Of a DNA stretch of 31,369 nt, positions 22,379 through 30,689 are shown in pieces; within the stretch, counting starts at the first letter, position 1, and each line of letters opens with the position of its first letter. The stretch is from positions 1 through 31,369 of the forward strand of contig SZPI01000050.1 in assembly GCA_030263635.1 (NCBI GenBank). The letters are read 5' to 3'. A program made the translations under genes and the position numbers. The notes beneath the pieces were generated by a model. That model saw only the letters and a program-made list of their open reading frames with translations. It did not search any database and was not told the origin of the DNA. Source of the DNA: Flexicrinis sp001567485 (GTDB lineage: Bacteria; Chloroflexota; Anaerolineae; Aggregatilineales; Phototrophicaceae).

Positions 22379-22412
22379 CAGTGTAACGTACGTGCAGCGT
22401 CAGGACACCGCC

Positions 22413-22664
22413 ATGAGCGAACGACTGAGCACACAAGAGCTTCAGACGGTGTATCAAAGCAACGAGGTTGTACCGTATACCGGTCAGTATGCCCTCGTTG
22501 GAGACAAGCCGCCTGAGCGTCGCGTTCGGCAGACGGGCCCGTTGGAGGAGTACGAACCGGTTGTTGTACACCTCACCAAGGGCGACATCTTTCCAATTCA
22601 CGAGGGTCGGCTGGTCTGTTGGCGGTTAGCCAGCGTCGATGGCACGCCGCACTACGCCAGTTAA
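22413..22664 (+). CDS. Small hypothetical protein
   Basis: An 83-residue soluble protein without a signal peptide or membrane segment. I chose ATG 22413 because AGGA (22402-22405) lies 7 nt upstream; an earlier GTG at 22392 has none. The sequence reads as a compact beta-rich domain: GQYALVGDKPPERRV, a variable turn, then VVVHLTKGDIFPIHEGRLVCW. The pattern G-x-Y ... V-x-L-x-x-G-D-x-F-P ... W is reminiscent of small YjzC-like proteins, but I would not assign a family. It stands alone, and its 3' side runs directly into the structured segment before the kinase genes. Confidence 0.65.
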   Translation: MSERLSTQELQTVYQSNEVVPYTGQYALVGDKPPERRVRQTGPLEEYEPVVVHLTKGDIFPIHEGRLVCWRLASVDGTPHYAS

Positions 22665-22675
22665 CAGCCTCCAAC

Positions 22676-22850
22676 GGCCCGTGCCCCAGCGATGACGGCG
22701 TACCCAAGCCGCTGTCGGCCGATGTGGGTACCACACCAGACTCAGGTATACCGCTGGGGCGGGCCAATATAGCGCGCGCGGGGTGTGATTCAGCCGGCGC
22801 TCCGCTGGTTCGTCATAACGCTGGAGCACGCAATTCACCCCGCCGCGCGC
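22676..22850 (+). ncRNA. Candidate structured RNA: two long bulged stems
   Basis: Domain 1: GGCCCG (22676-22681) plus CCCCAGCG (22684-22691) pair with CGCTGGGGCGGGCC (22752-22765), giving 14 bp with a 2-nt bulge. It encloses a second stem, GTACCCA (22700-22706) with TGGGTAC (22725-22731). Domain 2: GCGCGCG (22772-22778) plus CGGGGTG (22779-22785) pair with CACCCCG (22836-22842) and CGCGCGC (22844-22850), giving 14 bp with a single bulged C. It encloses GCTCC/GGAGC (22799-22803 and 22823-22827). A terminator follows at 22878. It begins 11 nt after the small gene's stop, so it could be a separate RNA, a 3' UTR structure or a decayed palindromic element. No known RNA family was recognised. Confidence 0.45.
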
Positions 22851-22877
22851 CGTTATCCGAAACCTCAATGTGAATCG

Positions 22878-22901
22878 CACAGCCGCAGAACAGCGGCTGT
22901 G
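22878..22901 (+). terminator. Rho-independent-type terminator before the kinase array
   Basis: CACAGCCGC (22878-22886) and GCGGCTGTG (22893-22901) form a perfect 9-bp stem with a 6-nt loop, followed on the plus strand by TGGTTTTGT. The minus strand has no T-run after the stem. It would end transcripts from the small gene or from the candidate structured RNA. Confidence 0.65.
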
Positions 22902-22977
22902 TGGTTTTGTGCGCATTACCCAAACGCGCAGCAGGATCGACCGTGCGAATGGTATGGCGCGTGGTCTCAGCCTTAGC

Positions 22978-23005
22978 GTGAAATCTGCCGCGTATGCGCT
23001 AGAAT
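22978..23005 (+). promoter_or_regulatory. Promoter candidate of the first kinase gene
   Basis: GTGAAA (22978-22983) and TAGAAT (23000-23005) are spaced by 16 nt, with the -10 beginning 40 nt before the start codon. The -10 lies in TGCGCTAGAATG, nearly identical to TGCGCTAAAATC at the same distance from the third kinase gene. Confidence 0.5.
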
Positions 23006-23006
23006 G

Positions 23007-23028
23007 AAGCCTGTCGAAAAACAGGCTT
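23007..23028 (+). promoter_or_regulatory. Perfect 8-bp hairpin just upstream of the first kinase gene
   Basis: AAGCCTGT (23007-23014) and ACAGGCTT (23021-23028) flank a CGAAAA loop, ending 11 nt before the start codon. No Shine-Dalgarno sequence is visible between the hairpin and the ATG. It could be an operator near the transcription start or a leader hairpin. No such hairpin precedes the third kinase gene. Confidence 0.45.
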
Positions 23029-23039
23029 AACACACCGAT

Positions 23040-26000
23040 ATGACGGTATTGGTAGGGGGACGCTACCAACTCGAGGGGCAAATTGGTCAAGGCGGCATGG
23101 GAATCGTGCATCGCGCCGTCGATACGCGCACCGGCCAGATCGTCGCCATCAAACAGCTTCGCCGCGATACCACATCAGCCCGTCCCGAGCTTATCGAACG
23201 CTTCCTACGTGAAGCGGAAGCTCTGCGCGAACTCAACCACCCCAACATCGTGCGCGCTTTCGGCACCGTCGTCGAAGGCAAAGAACACTTCATCATCATG
23301 GACTACGTCAAGGGCCGGGATCTACGCCAGTATTTGCAGCAGTACGGCCGCCTGTCCATCGTTCAGACGGTGCGAATCGGGCTTGAGGTCGCCGACGCGC
23401 TGACCCGTGCGCACTACCTCAAGATCGTGCACCGCGACCTCAAGCCGGCCAACATCCTCATCACCGACGACGGCGTCCCGCGCTTGACCGACTTCGGCGT
23501 CGCTTATTTCACCGGCTATGAACGCGTCACCGACGCCAGCGTAGCGCTCGGCACGCCGCATTATATGGCTCCCGAACTGCTGCGCGGCGACCTGCCCGAC
23601 TTCCGCGCCGATATCTGGTCGCTGGGCGTGATCCTCTTTGAACTACTGGCCGGAAAGCACCCCTTCCACGCTGACTCGATCACCGAACTGCTGATGAACA
23701 TCGTCGCCAGCGACCCGCCCGACCTTGAGACGATCCGCGAGGATGTGCCGGTCGCGCTGGCCGATTTGATCTACCGGATGCTGATCAAGGATCACGATGC
23801 GCGCATTCCGAGCATCCGCCTCGTCGGCACCGAGCTTGAGCCGATTTTGCAACTGCTCACCCTCGGCGGCAGACGCATCACACCGCTTGCGACGCCCGTG
23901 ATCTCGCCCGGCGACGCCGAGACGACGCCCGACTCGAAGCGTTCCGTGCGTAACAACCTGCCCGCCATCCCCGCCCCATTCGTCGGCCGTGACAGCATGA
24001 TCGGGGAACTCGTCAGCCTGCTCAACCTGCCGGATGTGCGCCTGCTAACCATCACCGGAACGGGCGGGGTCGGCAAGTCACGGCTGGCGGTCGAGGTCGC
24101 GCACCGCATCGCCGAGTTGAGCGCCGACTCCAGCGATCCGCTGCTCGCGCGCTATTCGCACGGCGTGTTCTGGGTTCCGCTGGCGAACTTGAGCCGGCCC
24201 GAACTGCTCTCAGGCGCGATCGCGTCGGCCATCGGGCTGCGCTATGCCCCCGGCGGAGACCAGATCGAGCAGCTTACCAACTACCTGCGCAGCAAGTCGA
24301 TCCTGCTGGTGATCGACAGCGCGGATCAGGCGTTGGGTGGCATCGGCTTGCTAGCCGACCTGCTCAACATCTCGCCTCACCTCAAGATCATGGCGACGTC
24401 ACGCACGCGCTTGAAGCTGATGGGCGAGACAACGTACATGCTCGAAGGGCTGTGGATCGAGCCGGACGCGACCCCGGAGCAGATCGTCGAGACCAGCGCG
24501 TATGCCCTGTTTCTCGTCAGCGCGCGGCGCGCCAACCCGAACTTTTCACCATCGACGCACGACGTGCGGAAGATCGCCGAGATCATCGGCGCTGTGAGCG
24601 GGCTGCCGCTTGGAATCGAGATGGCGGCCGCGTGGGTCAATCAACTGTCCGTCGACGAGATCGCCGCTGAGGTCGCTGAAAGCCTCGACTTCCTGAGCCG
24701 CGACAACGATAACCGTCACGGCAGCTTGCGGGCTGTCTTCGAGCAGTCGTGGGCGCTGCTGTCCGACGACGAACGGCACACGGTGACGAACCTCGCCGTG
24801 TTTCGCGGACGGTTCAGCCGCGCGGCCGGCCAGAAGGTCGCACAGGCGACGCTGCGCCAGTTGATGAGCCTTGTCAACAAAGGCATCCTGCGCCGAAGCC
24901 CGGACAGCGACATCTACCACATCGACCGGCTGACGCGCCAGTTCGCCGAAGAACGCCTGAACGATTCACCCGACGCGCCGGCGATCCGCGACGCGCACAT
25001 GGAGTATTACTTGCACGCGCTGGCAGACCGGCTTCCACGGCTCTATACCGGCGACCAGCGCGAGACGATGCGCGCGATCCACTTGGATACCGGCAATGTG
25101 CGCGCCGCGTGGTTCCGCGCGGTCAAGTATGCCCGCTACGAGCTGCTTGACATGGCGGTGGCGACGCTGGCCGTCAACTTCGAGATGGTCGGCCAGTATG
25201 ACGAGGCCGAAAACGTCGTCAGCGCCGCGGTCGAAAGCGTCGAACGGCTTGACGCCACCCCTGCGCGGGACGCGGCGCTCAGCCACCTGCTGATGTGGTA
25301 CGCCATCCTGCAGAGTAACGACGGTGATCCGGTCAAGGCCGAGGCTGCGTTGGAGCGCGCCGAAGCGCTGCTCAACGAGGAGTCGACCGAACTGCATCTG
25401 GCGGCGCTGGCGCTCGCGCAGGGGCTGGTGTATCTCAACTTCGGCAACCCCGTCGATGCGCGGCCGTGTCTCGCGCAGGCGGTCGATCTATACCGGATGT
25501 TAGGCCCCCGCCCCGAGGTCGGCCGCACGCAGATTTTGTTGGGCCGCGCGTACTACTTCAGGCTGGGCGCTGACGCGATGGATCTCAACGAGGCGCGTCG
25601 TATCCTCACCGAGGCCCGCGACGAATGCGAGCGAATCGGTGACGAGTACGGCCTCGCCAACAGCCTGTTCTGCCTCGGCACGGTCGCGATGTACGCCGCC
25701 GAGATCGAGCAGACGATCAACCTGCTGCGCAGGGCCGAAGCGGCCGCGCGGCGATTCGGTGGGCTGCACCTTGCCGCTAACGCGCTCAACAATCTCGGCT
25801 ATGCGCTGCTCGACGCCGGGCGGATTTCCGAGGCGCGCGAAACTGCCGAGGAGAATCTCGCCATTCGCCGCGATCAAGGTATTCCGCTGCTGATCGCGTG
25901 GGCGTTGTTCGCCTGTGCGCAGATCGACTTCGCCGACGGCACGTATATGCAGGGCATCGCGCGCGCAACCGAGGGCCTCACGCTGGTCGAACACACCAAC

Positions 26001-26783
26001 CATCTGGATTGGGTGGTCAACATGCTGTATGCGCGCGGCCTGTGCCAGTGGGTCGTCGGGGACTTGGCCGGTGCGGCGAAAGGGTTCGACCGGATGCTGG
26101 ACGTTGCGCGCGAGATCGAGGACATCGACAATCAGTGCCTTGCGCTCACCCAGCGCGGCGCGGTCGCGTACGCCGAGGACGACCTCGCGGGCGCGCAGGA
26201 ACGATTCGCCTCCAGCGCCGAACTGGCGCGCTCGATCAACGACCCCAACCTGATCGCCTACAACCGCGTATGGTCGGGGATCGTCCTGCTCGACATGGAG
26301 GACTACGAGGAGGCACAGCGCAGCCTCATCGACGCGCTTGAGTACCTCACCGACGATTCAGCGCAGCGGCTGTCGTACACATGGATGGAGATGAACCGTT
26401 ACGATACGATCACGCTGGCGCATTCGACGCTGGCGAACATCGCGCTGCGGATCGGCAACCTGACCAGCGCGCGCGAACGGCTTTGGCTGGCGATGCGCGC
26501 GGCGCAGCGGATCGGCGGGGCGCGCATCACACTGCGCACGCTGAGTAGTGTCGCGGAACTGCTGCTGCTGCGCGGCGATCTGCTGCATGCGCTCGAATGG
26601 TGCGGCGCGCTGTTATCATCCCCGGCGGCAGGCGCGATTTACCAGCGGCCGCTGCTGGCAATCGTCGACCGCATTCAGCCGCTGCTGTCGTTTGAGGAAT
26701 TCGACGCCGCGCTCGAACACGGCCGCATGTTGTCGCTCGACCAGTTGATGAACAAAGCCAACAGCGTGCTGCGCCATGGATAA
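23040..26783 (+). CDS. Serine/threonine kinase - STAND NTPase - TPR protein (PknK-like), copy 1
   Basis: The 1247-residue protein has no membrane helix. A Hanks-type kinase covers about residues 5-265: glycine loop GQGGMG, K38, HRDLKPAN with H131/D133, D151 in DFG, and GTPHYMAPE. A STAND-type NTPase follows from about 310: PFVGRDSMI, Walker A GTGGVGKS (340-347) and Walker B ILLVIDSAD. Then come IMATSRTRLKLMGE, GLPLGIEMAAAWV and a winged-helix region ending near 640. The remaining roughly 600 residues are TPR-like helical repeats. The layout matches mycobacterial PknK and MalT-like signalling ATPases but lacks a LuxR DNA-binding domain. It probably phosphorylates partners on ligand or protein binding by the TPRs. 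It overlaps copy 2 by 8 nt. Confidence 0.92.
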   Translation: MTVLVGGRYQLEGQIGQGGMGIVHRAVDTRTGQIVAIKQLRRDTTSARPELIERFLREAEALRELNHPNIVRAFGTVVEGKEHFIIMDYVKGRDLRQYLQQYGRLSIVQTVRIGLEVADALTRAHYLKIVHRDLKPANILITDDGVPRLTDFGVAYFTGYERVTDASVALGTPHYMAPELLRGDLPDFRADIWSLGVILFELLAGKHPFHADSITELLMNIVASDPPDLETIREDVPVALADLIYRMLIKDHDARIPSIRLVGTELEPILQLLTLGGRRITPLATPVISPGDAETTPDSKRSVRNNLPAIPAPFVGRDSMIGELVSLLNLPDVRLLTITGTGGVGKSRLAVEVAHRIAELSADSSDPLLARYSHGVFWVPLANLSRPELLSGAIASAIGLRYAPGGDQIEQLTNYLRSKSILLVIDSADQALGGIGLLADLLNISPHLKIMATSRTRLKLMGETTYMLEGLWIEPDATPEQIVETSAYALFLVSARRANPNFSPSTHDVRKIAEIIGAVSGLPLGIEMAAAWVNQLSVDEIAAEVAESLDFLSRDNDNRHGSLRAVFEQSWALLSDDERHTVTNLAVFRGRFSRAAGQKVAQATLRQLMSLVNKGILRRSPDSDIYHIDRLTRQFAEERLNDSPDAPAIRDAHMEYYLHALADRLPRLYTGDQRETMRAIHLDTGNVRAAWFRAVKYARYELLDMAVATLAVNFEMVGQYDEAENVVSAAVESVERLDATPARDAALSHLLMWYAILQSNDGDPVKAEAALERAEALLNEESTELHLAALALAQGLVYLNFGNPVDARPCLAQAVDLYRMLGPRPEVGRTQILLGRAYYFRLGADAMDLNEARRILTEARDECERIGDEYGLANSLFCLGTVAMYAAEIEQTINLLRRAEAAARRFGGLHLAANALNNLGYALLDAGRISEARETAEENLAIRRDQGIPLLIAWALFACAQIDFADGTYMQGIARATEGLTLVEHTNHLDWVVNMLYARGLCQWVVGDLAGAAKGFDRMLDVAREIEDIDNQCLALTQRGAVAYAEDDLAGAQERFASSAELARSINDPNLIAYNRVWSGIVLLDMEDYEEAQRSLIDALEYLTDDSAQRLSYTWMEMNRYDTITLAHSTLANIALRIGNLTSARERLWLAMRAAQRIGGARITLRTLSSVAELLLLRGDLLHALEWCGALLSSPAAGAIYQRPLLAIVDRIQPLLSFEEFDAALEHGRMLSLDQLMNKANSVLRHG

Positions 26784-29700
26784 TCCGAACACCCCGGCGG
26801 CGCTCATCGCTGGCCGATACACGCTCGACCGTGAGATCGGAAGCGGCGGCATGGGGACGGTCTTCCTCGGCACGGACACGACCACCGAGTCCCGCGTCGC
26901 CATCAAGCGCCTCGATGGCCGGCGCGTCGCGCTTCAGCCCGAATTGGCCGAACGATTTCAGCGCGAAGCGGATGCCCTGCGCGCGCTCAATCATCCCAAC
27001 ATCGTGCGCATGCACGAACGTGTCATACAAGATGGTGACCATTACATCGTCATGGATTACGTCGACGGCCCCGATCTATCGGATGTGCTGGTGCAGCACG
27101 GGAGCCTTCCCATCAACCGCGTCGTCGACATCGGGATCGAACTGGCGGACGCGCTCACCCGCGCCCATTACCTGCGCATCATCCACCGCGATTTGAAGCC
27201 GGCGAATATCCTGATCGACCGCGACGGAACGCTCAAACTGTCCGACTTCGGCGTAGCGTACTGGGAACAGAAAGACCGCATGACGCGGCAGGGTGTCATG
27301 GTCGGAACACCGGCATACATGGCGCCGGAGGTCATCAACGGCGGCACATCGGAGCCACGCAGCGATCTGTGGAGCTTGGGTGTCGTGTTGTATGAAGCGC
27401 TGGCGGGCAAGCACCCGTTCTACGAAAAATCGCTCAACATGATGTTGGTCAACGTGCTGATCAACCCGACGCCCGACCTGCACGCGCCGCGGCCCGACTG
27501 CCCGGACGCGCTGGTCGACCTGATCGAGCGTATGTTGGAGAAAGACGCCGCCGCACGCATCAGCAGCGCCCGGTTGGTCGGCGCGGAGCTGGAAGCAATC
27601 GCACAAACACTCGCCGGAGCCGTGAACATCCGTGATCGCGCGACCGCCGCCGCTGCTGTGACGCGGTTTTCGCCGGAGTCCGAACCCGCGCCGCCGATCA
27701 AGCAAAACCTGCCTGCTCAACCCACGCCGTTGATCGGGCGCGACGCCGAACTCGTCGAGCTAACGCAGGTGCTGTTCGACCCGGGCACGCGCCTGATCAC
27801 CGTTGTCGGCCCGGGTGGCATGGGCAAGACACGCCTCGCGCTGGGCGTCGCCAGCAGCCTGCTGGAGCGTCACCGCGCGACCGCGCCGAGCGTGTTCGCC
27901 GACGGCATCCTGCTGATCGAGCTGGCGCCGCTGCTGTCCGCCGAGCCGCTGCTCCCGACAATTGCGAACACACTCGGTTTCCAGTTCGCCGCAGAAGGTG
28001 ACCCGAAAGCGCAGCTTCTCGATTATCTGCGTGAGAAGCGCATGTTGTTGATCGCCGACAACTTCGAACATATTCTGGACGGCGCGCCGTTGATCGCCGA
28101 CATCCTCGGCGCGGCGCCGGGCGTCAAGGTGCTGGCAACGAGCCGTGAACGACTGCAACTTCAGGCGGAATCGGTCTACGCGCTGACCGGCCTCGACCTC
28201 CCCGACGACACAGCCGATGCCGCGACGCTGGAATCCAACAACGCGGTGAAGCTGTACCTGCAAGGCGCACGGCGTATTCAACCCGGCTGGAAACCGGCCG
28301 CGGACGACCTGCGTCAGATCGCGCGAATCTGCCGGATGGTCGATGGGCTGCCGCTGGCGATCGTGCTGGCCGCCGGCTGGATGCAGACGCTTTCGGCCGC
28401 GGAGATCGAGGACGAGCTTTCGCGCAGCATCGACATTCTGGAATCCGACCTGCGCGACGTGCCGGAGCGCCACCGCAGTATGCGCGCCGTGTTCGATACG
28501 TCGTGGCAGACGATCTCCGACGACGAGCGCACGCTGATGATGCGGCTGTCGGTGTTCCGCGGGGGACTGTCACGCAGCGCCGCGCAGACAGTCGCCGATG
28601 CCAGCTTGCGCACGCTGTCGACTCTGGTGTCCAAGTCAATGCTGCGCCGCGATCCCGATCACGGCAGTTATCACGTTCACGAACTGCTGCGGCAGTACGC
28701 CGAAAGCCGCCTGAACGACAGCGGCGGCGCGGATGCCGTCCGCACGCGCCACAGCGCCTACTACCTCGCCGCACTGCGCGACATTCGTCCCCGTCTCGAC
28801 GGCGCGGCACAACTTGACGCCCTGCGCGACATCGACAGCGACCTCGAAAACGTGCGCACGGCATGGCTGTTCGCGGCGCGTCACGGCACGCCGGCGCTGC
28901 TGCGTGATGCCGCGCCGGTGATCTGGCAGTACGCAGAGATGCGCGGGCTGTACGAGGTCGGTCTGGCCCTGTTCGATCAGGCGATCCCGCTGCTGCGAAG
29001 CCAACCCGCCGCGCCCCAACGAGATGTCGCCCTCGGACGAATGCTGGCGTATGGCTCGATCCTCGCGACGGTGCTGCATTCGGGGGATGCCGCCGACGCG
29101 ATGCTCGACGAGGCCGCCACGCTGCTGGACGCGGCCGAAGAACGCGAACGCCCACCGCTGTGGTTCGCGCGCGGGTTCAATCACCTGACGCTCAAGACCC
29201 CTTCCGATGGACGCGCCGATCTGCGGGCCGCCGCAGAACGATGGCGTGACAGCGGCCAGCGCTGGGAACATGCGCGCGCGCTGTCCGAATTGTCGTCCAC
29301 GTACTGGTATCGCGCGGAAGTCCAGAGCAGCAGTGTTCAGCAGGCCCGCGCCTTGGCGGAGGAAGCGCTTGCGATCCAGCGCGCGTTGGGCGACCAATTC
29401 GGCATGGCGAGCACCCTGCTGCACCTCGGCACCATCGCGTCATACGCTGGCGACGCCGCATCGGATGCGCAGTGTACCGCCGAAAGCCTCGCGCTGTTTC
29501 AGCGGATCGGCAACCGGTACGGGCAGGCGCACGCGCTCAACAACATCGGCGTGCGCGAGATGATGCAGGGCGATTATGCTGACAGCCGCGAACACCTCGA
29601 ACAGTCGCTGCGGATCAAGCACGACATCGGCGCGTTGATCCCGATCGTGTGGTCGCACTTCGTGCTGGCGCGGCTCGCGTTCAACGAGGGCAGCTTCTCG

Positions 29701-30495
29701 CTCAGTTTGCAGCGCTGTGACGAGGGGTTGGAGCGCGTGCGCGGGACGCCGCATCACGAGTGGGAGTTGACGCTTCAGCTCAGCCGCGCGCAGGCGCTGA
29801 CCGCGCTCGGCCGTTACGACGAGGCCGCCACGGCATGCGACCGCGCCGGCGCGCTGGCGGATGACATCGGGAATCGAGAGGACGCCGCCTTCGCTCTGAA
29901 TCGCAAGGGGCAAGCCGTGCTGCTCGCCGGCAGCGCCCAACGCGCGCGGGCAATCTTGCGCGAGGCGAACACGCGGTCAGCCGATGCGCACGACGTCACC
30001 TCGGTGAACGCGGGCCTGCTGCTGTTGGCAAGCGTGGAGCTGGCGCTCGGCGACATCGCGGCCGCGCGCCGGGAGCTTCAGCCGGCATTCGACTATTTCA
30101 CCGATCCGCTTCAGTGGCAGATCGGCTATACCAGCGACGAGTGGATGATGGCGTCGTGGTCGGTCGAGGCGCACCTGTTCGACGCGGAGATCAGCGCTGC
30201 GGAGGGGCAGGCCGAACACAGCCTGTACGCGCTTCAGCTTGCCGCCGATGCCGTCGAAATAGCCCACAGCCCGGCGCACCGGAGCAAGGTCGTCGCGACC
30301 GGCGCATGGCTGATGATCGAACGTGATCCGGCGTTTGCCGCGCGCCTCGCCGGGGCGGTAATCGCTGGCGCGCCGGCGTATGCGTGCGACGTTCAACGCG
30401 CCAACGACGTGCTTGCGCGCTGCGGCCCCGCGGACGACCCGTTCGCGTCCATCGACATCGCGCTCCTCGCGCTGCGACACCTGTCCCATGACTGA
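26776..30495 (+). CDS. Serine/threonine kinase - STAND NTPase - TPR protein (PknK-like), copy 2
   Basis: A 1239-residue paralogue of the preceding gene with the same order: kinase (GSGGMG, VAIKRL, HRDLKPANILID, SDFGVAYW, GTPAYMAPE), linker, STAND NTPase and TPR-like repeats. The NTPase has PLIGRDAEL, Walker A GPGGMGKT with K351, Walker B LLIADNFEH, LATSRERLQLQAE and GLPLAIVLAAGW. A winged-helix segment (FRGGLSRSAAQTVADASLRTLSTLVSKSML) precedes the repeats. The Walker B is closer to the usual DNFEH form than that of copy 1. Its start codon lies inside the end of copy 1, so the two are almost certainly co-transcribed and coupled. Substrates and ligand are unknown. Confidence 0.92.
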   Translation: MDNPNTPAALIAGRYTLDREIGSGGMGTVFLGTDTTTESRVAIKRLDGRRVALQPELAERFQREADALRALNHPNIVRMHERVIQDGDHYIVMDYVDGPDLSDVLVQHGSLPINRVVDIGIELADALTRAHYLRIIHRDLKPANILIDRDGTLKLSDFGVAYWEQKDRMTRQGVMVGTPAYMAPEVINGGTSEPRSDLWSLGVVLYEALAGKHPFYEKSLNMMLVNVLINPTPDLHAPRPDCPDALVDLIERMLEKDAAARISSARLVGAELEAIAQTLAGAVNIRDRATAAAAVTRFSPESEPAPPIKQNLPAQPTPLIGRDAELVELTQVLFDPGTRLITVVGPGGMGKTRLALGVASSLLERHRATAPSVFADGILLIELAPLLSAEPLLPTIANTLGFQFAAEGDPKAQLLDYLREKRMLLIADNFEHILDGAPLIADILGAAPGVKVLATSRERLQLQAESVYALTGLDLPDDTADAATLESNNAVKLYLQGARRIQPGWKPAADDLRQIARICRMVDGLPLAIVLAAGWMQTLSAAEIEDELSRSIDILESDLRDVPERHRSMRAVFDTSWQTISDDERTLMMRLSVFRGGLSRSAAQTVADASLRTLSTLVSKSMLRRDPDHGSYHVHELLRQYAESRLNDSGGADAVRTRHSAYYLAALRDIRPRLDGAAQLDALRDIDSDLENVRTAWLFAARHGTPALLRDAAPVIWQYAEMRGLYEVGLALFDQAIPLLRSQPAAPQRDVALGRMLAYGSILATVLHSGDAADAMLDEAATLLDAAEERERPPLWFARGFNHLTLKTPSDGRADLRAAAERWRDSGQRWEHARALSELSSTYWYRAEVQSSSVQQARALAEEALAIQRALGDQFGMASTLLHLGTIASYAGDAASDAQCTAESLALFQRIGNRYGQAHALNNIGVREMMQGDYADSREHLEQSLRIKHDIGALIPIVWSHFVLARLAFNEGSFSLSLQRCDEGLERVRGTPHHEWELTLQLSRAQALTALGRYDEAATACDRAGALADDIGNREDAAFALNRKGQAVLLAGSAQRARAILREANTRSADAHDVTSVNAGLLLLASVELALGDIAAARRELQPAFDYFTDPLQWQIGYTSDEWMMASWSVEAHLFDAEISAAEGQAEHSLYALQLAADAVEIAHSPAHRSKVVATGAWLMIERDPAFAARLAGAVIAGAPAYACDVQRANDVLARCGPADDPFASIDIALLALRHLSHD

Positions 30496-30508
30496 CGTGG
30501 GTTACCAA

Positions 30509-30551
30509 GAGTCGTCGGACTAGGCGACCCGACTCGTAGGATCCTACGACT
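30509..30551. promoter_or_regulatory. Overlapping palindromes after the second kinase gene
   Basis: TCGTAGGATCCTACGA (30534-30549) is a perfect 16-bp palindrome. Just upstream, GAGTCG (30509-30514) can pair with CGACTC (30530-30535). Alternatively AGTCGT (30510-30515) can pair with ACGACT (30546-30551). The pairings exclude one another. No T-run follows. This may be a transcription stop, an mRNA stabilising structure or an operator. The rest of the 194-nt gap holds the promoter of the third kinase gene. Confidence 0.4.
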
Positions 30552-30624
30552 GAAAATGGCTGGCGCTTTCGCATCACGCATCCCCGTTCAACGTTTCACT
30601 TGAGCGCGGCTGAGCAGATCACAA

Positions 30625-30653
30625 CGTACAAACGGCCCCCCGTGCGCTAAAAT
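30625..30653 (+). promoter_or_regulatory. Promoter candidate of the third kinase gene
   Basis: TAAAAT (30648-30653) is a good -10, with CGTACA 17 nt upstream as a partial -35. It begins 42 nt before the start codon and shares TGCGCTA-A/G-AAT with the promoter region of the first kinase gene. The third kinase thus probably has its own but similarly controlled transcript. Confidence 0.5.
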
Positions 30654-30689
30654 CGAACTGCGGGTCTGCATTTTAGGTTGAACGCCCAC

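Noticed and set aside
22799..22830. GGTTCGTC in a stem-loop, suggesting a tRNA T-arm or tmRNA end
   Set aside because: There is no 5-bp stem with a 7-nt loop around it, no acceptor stem, no anticodon arm and no CCA; it is better explained as part of the second bulged stem.
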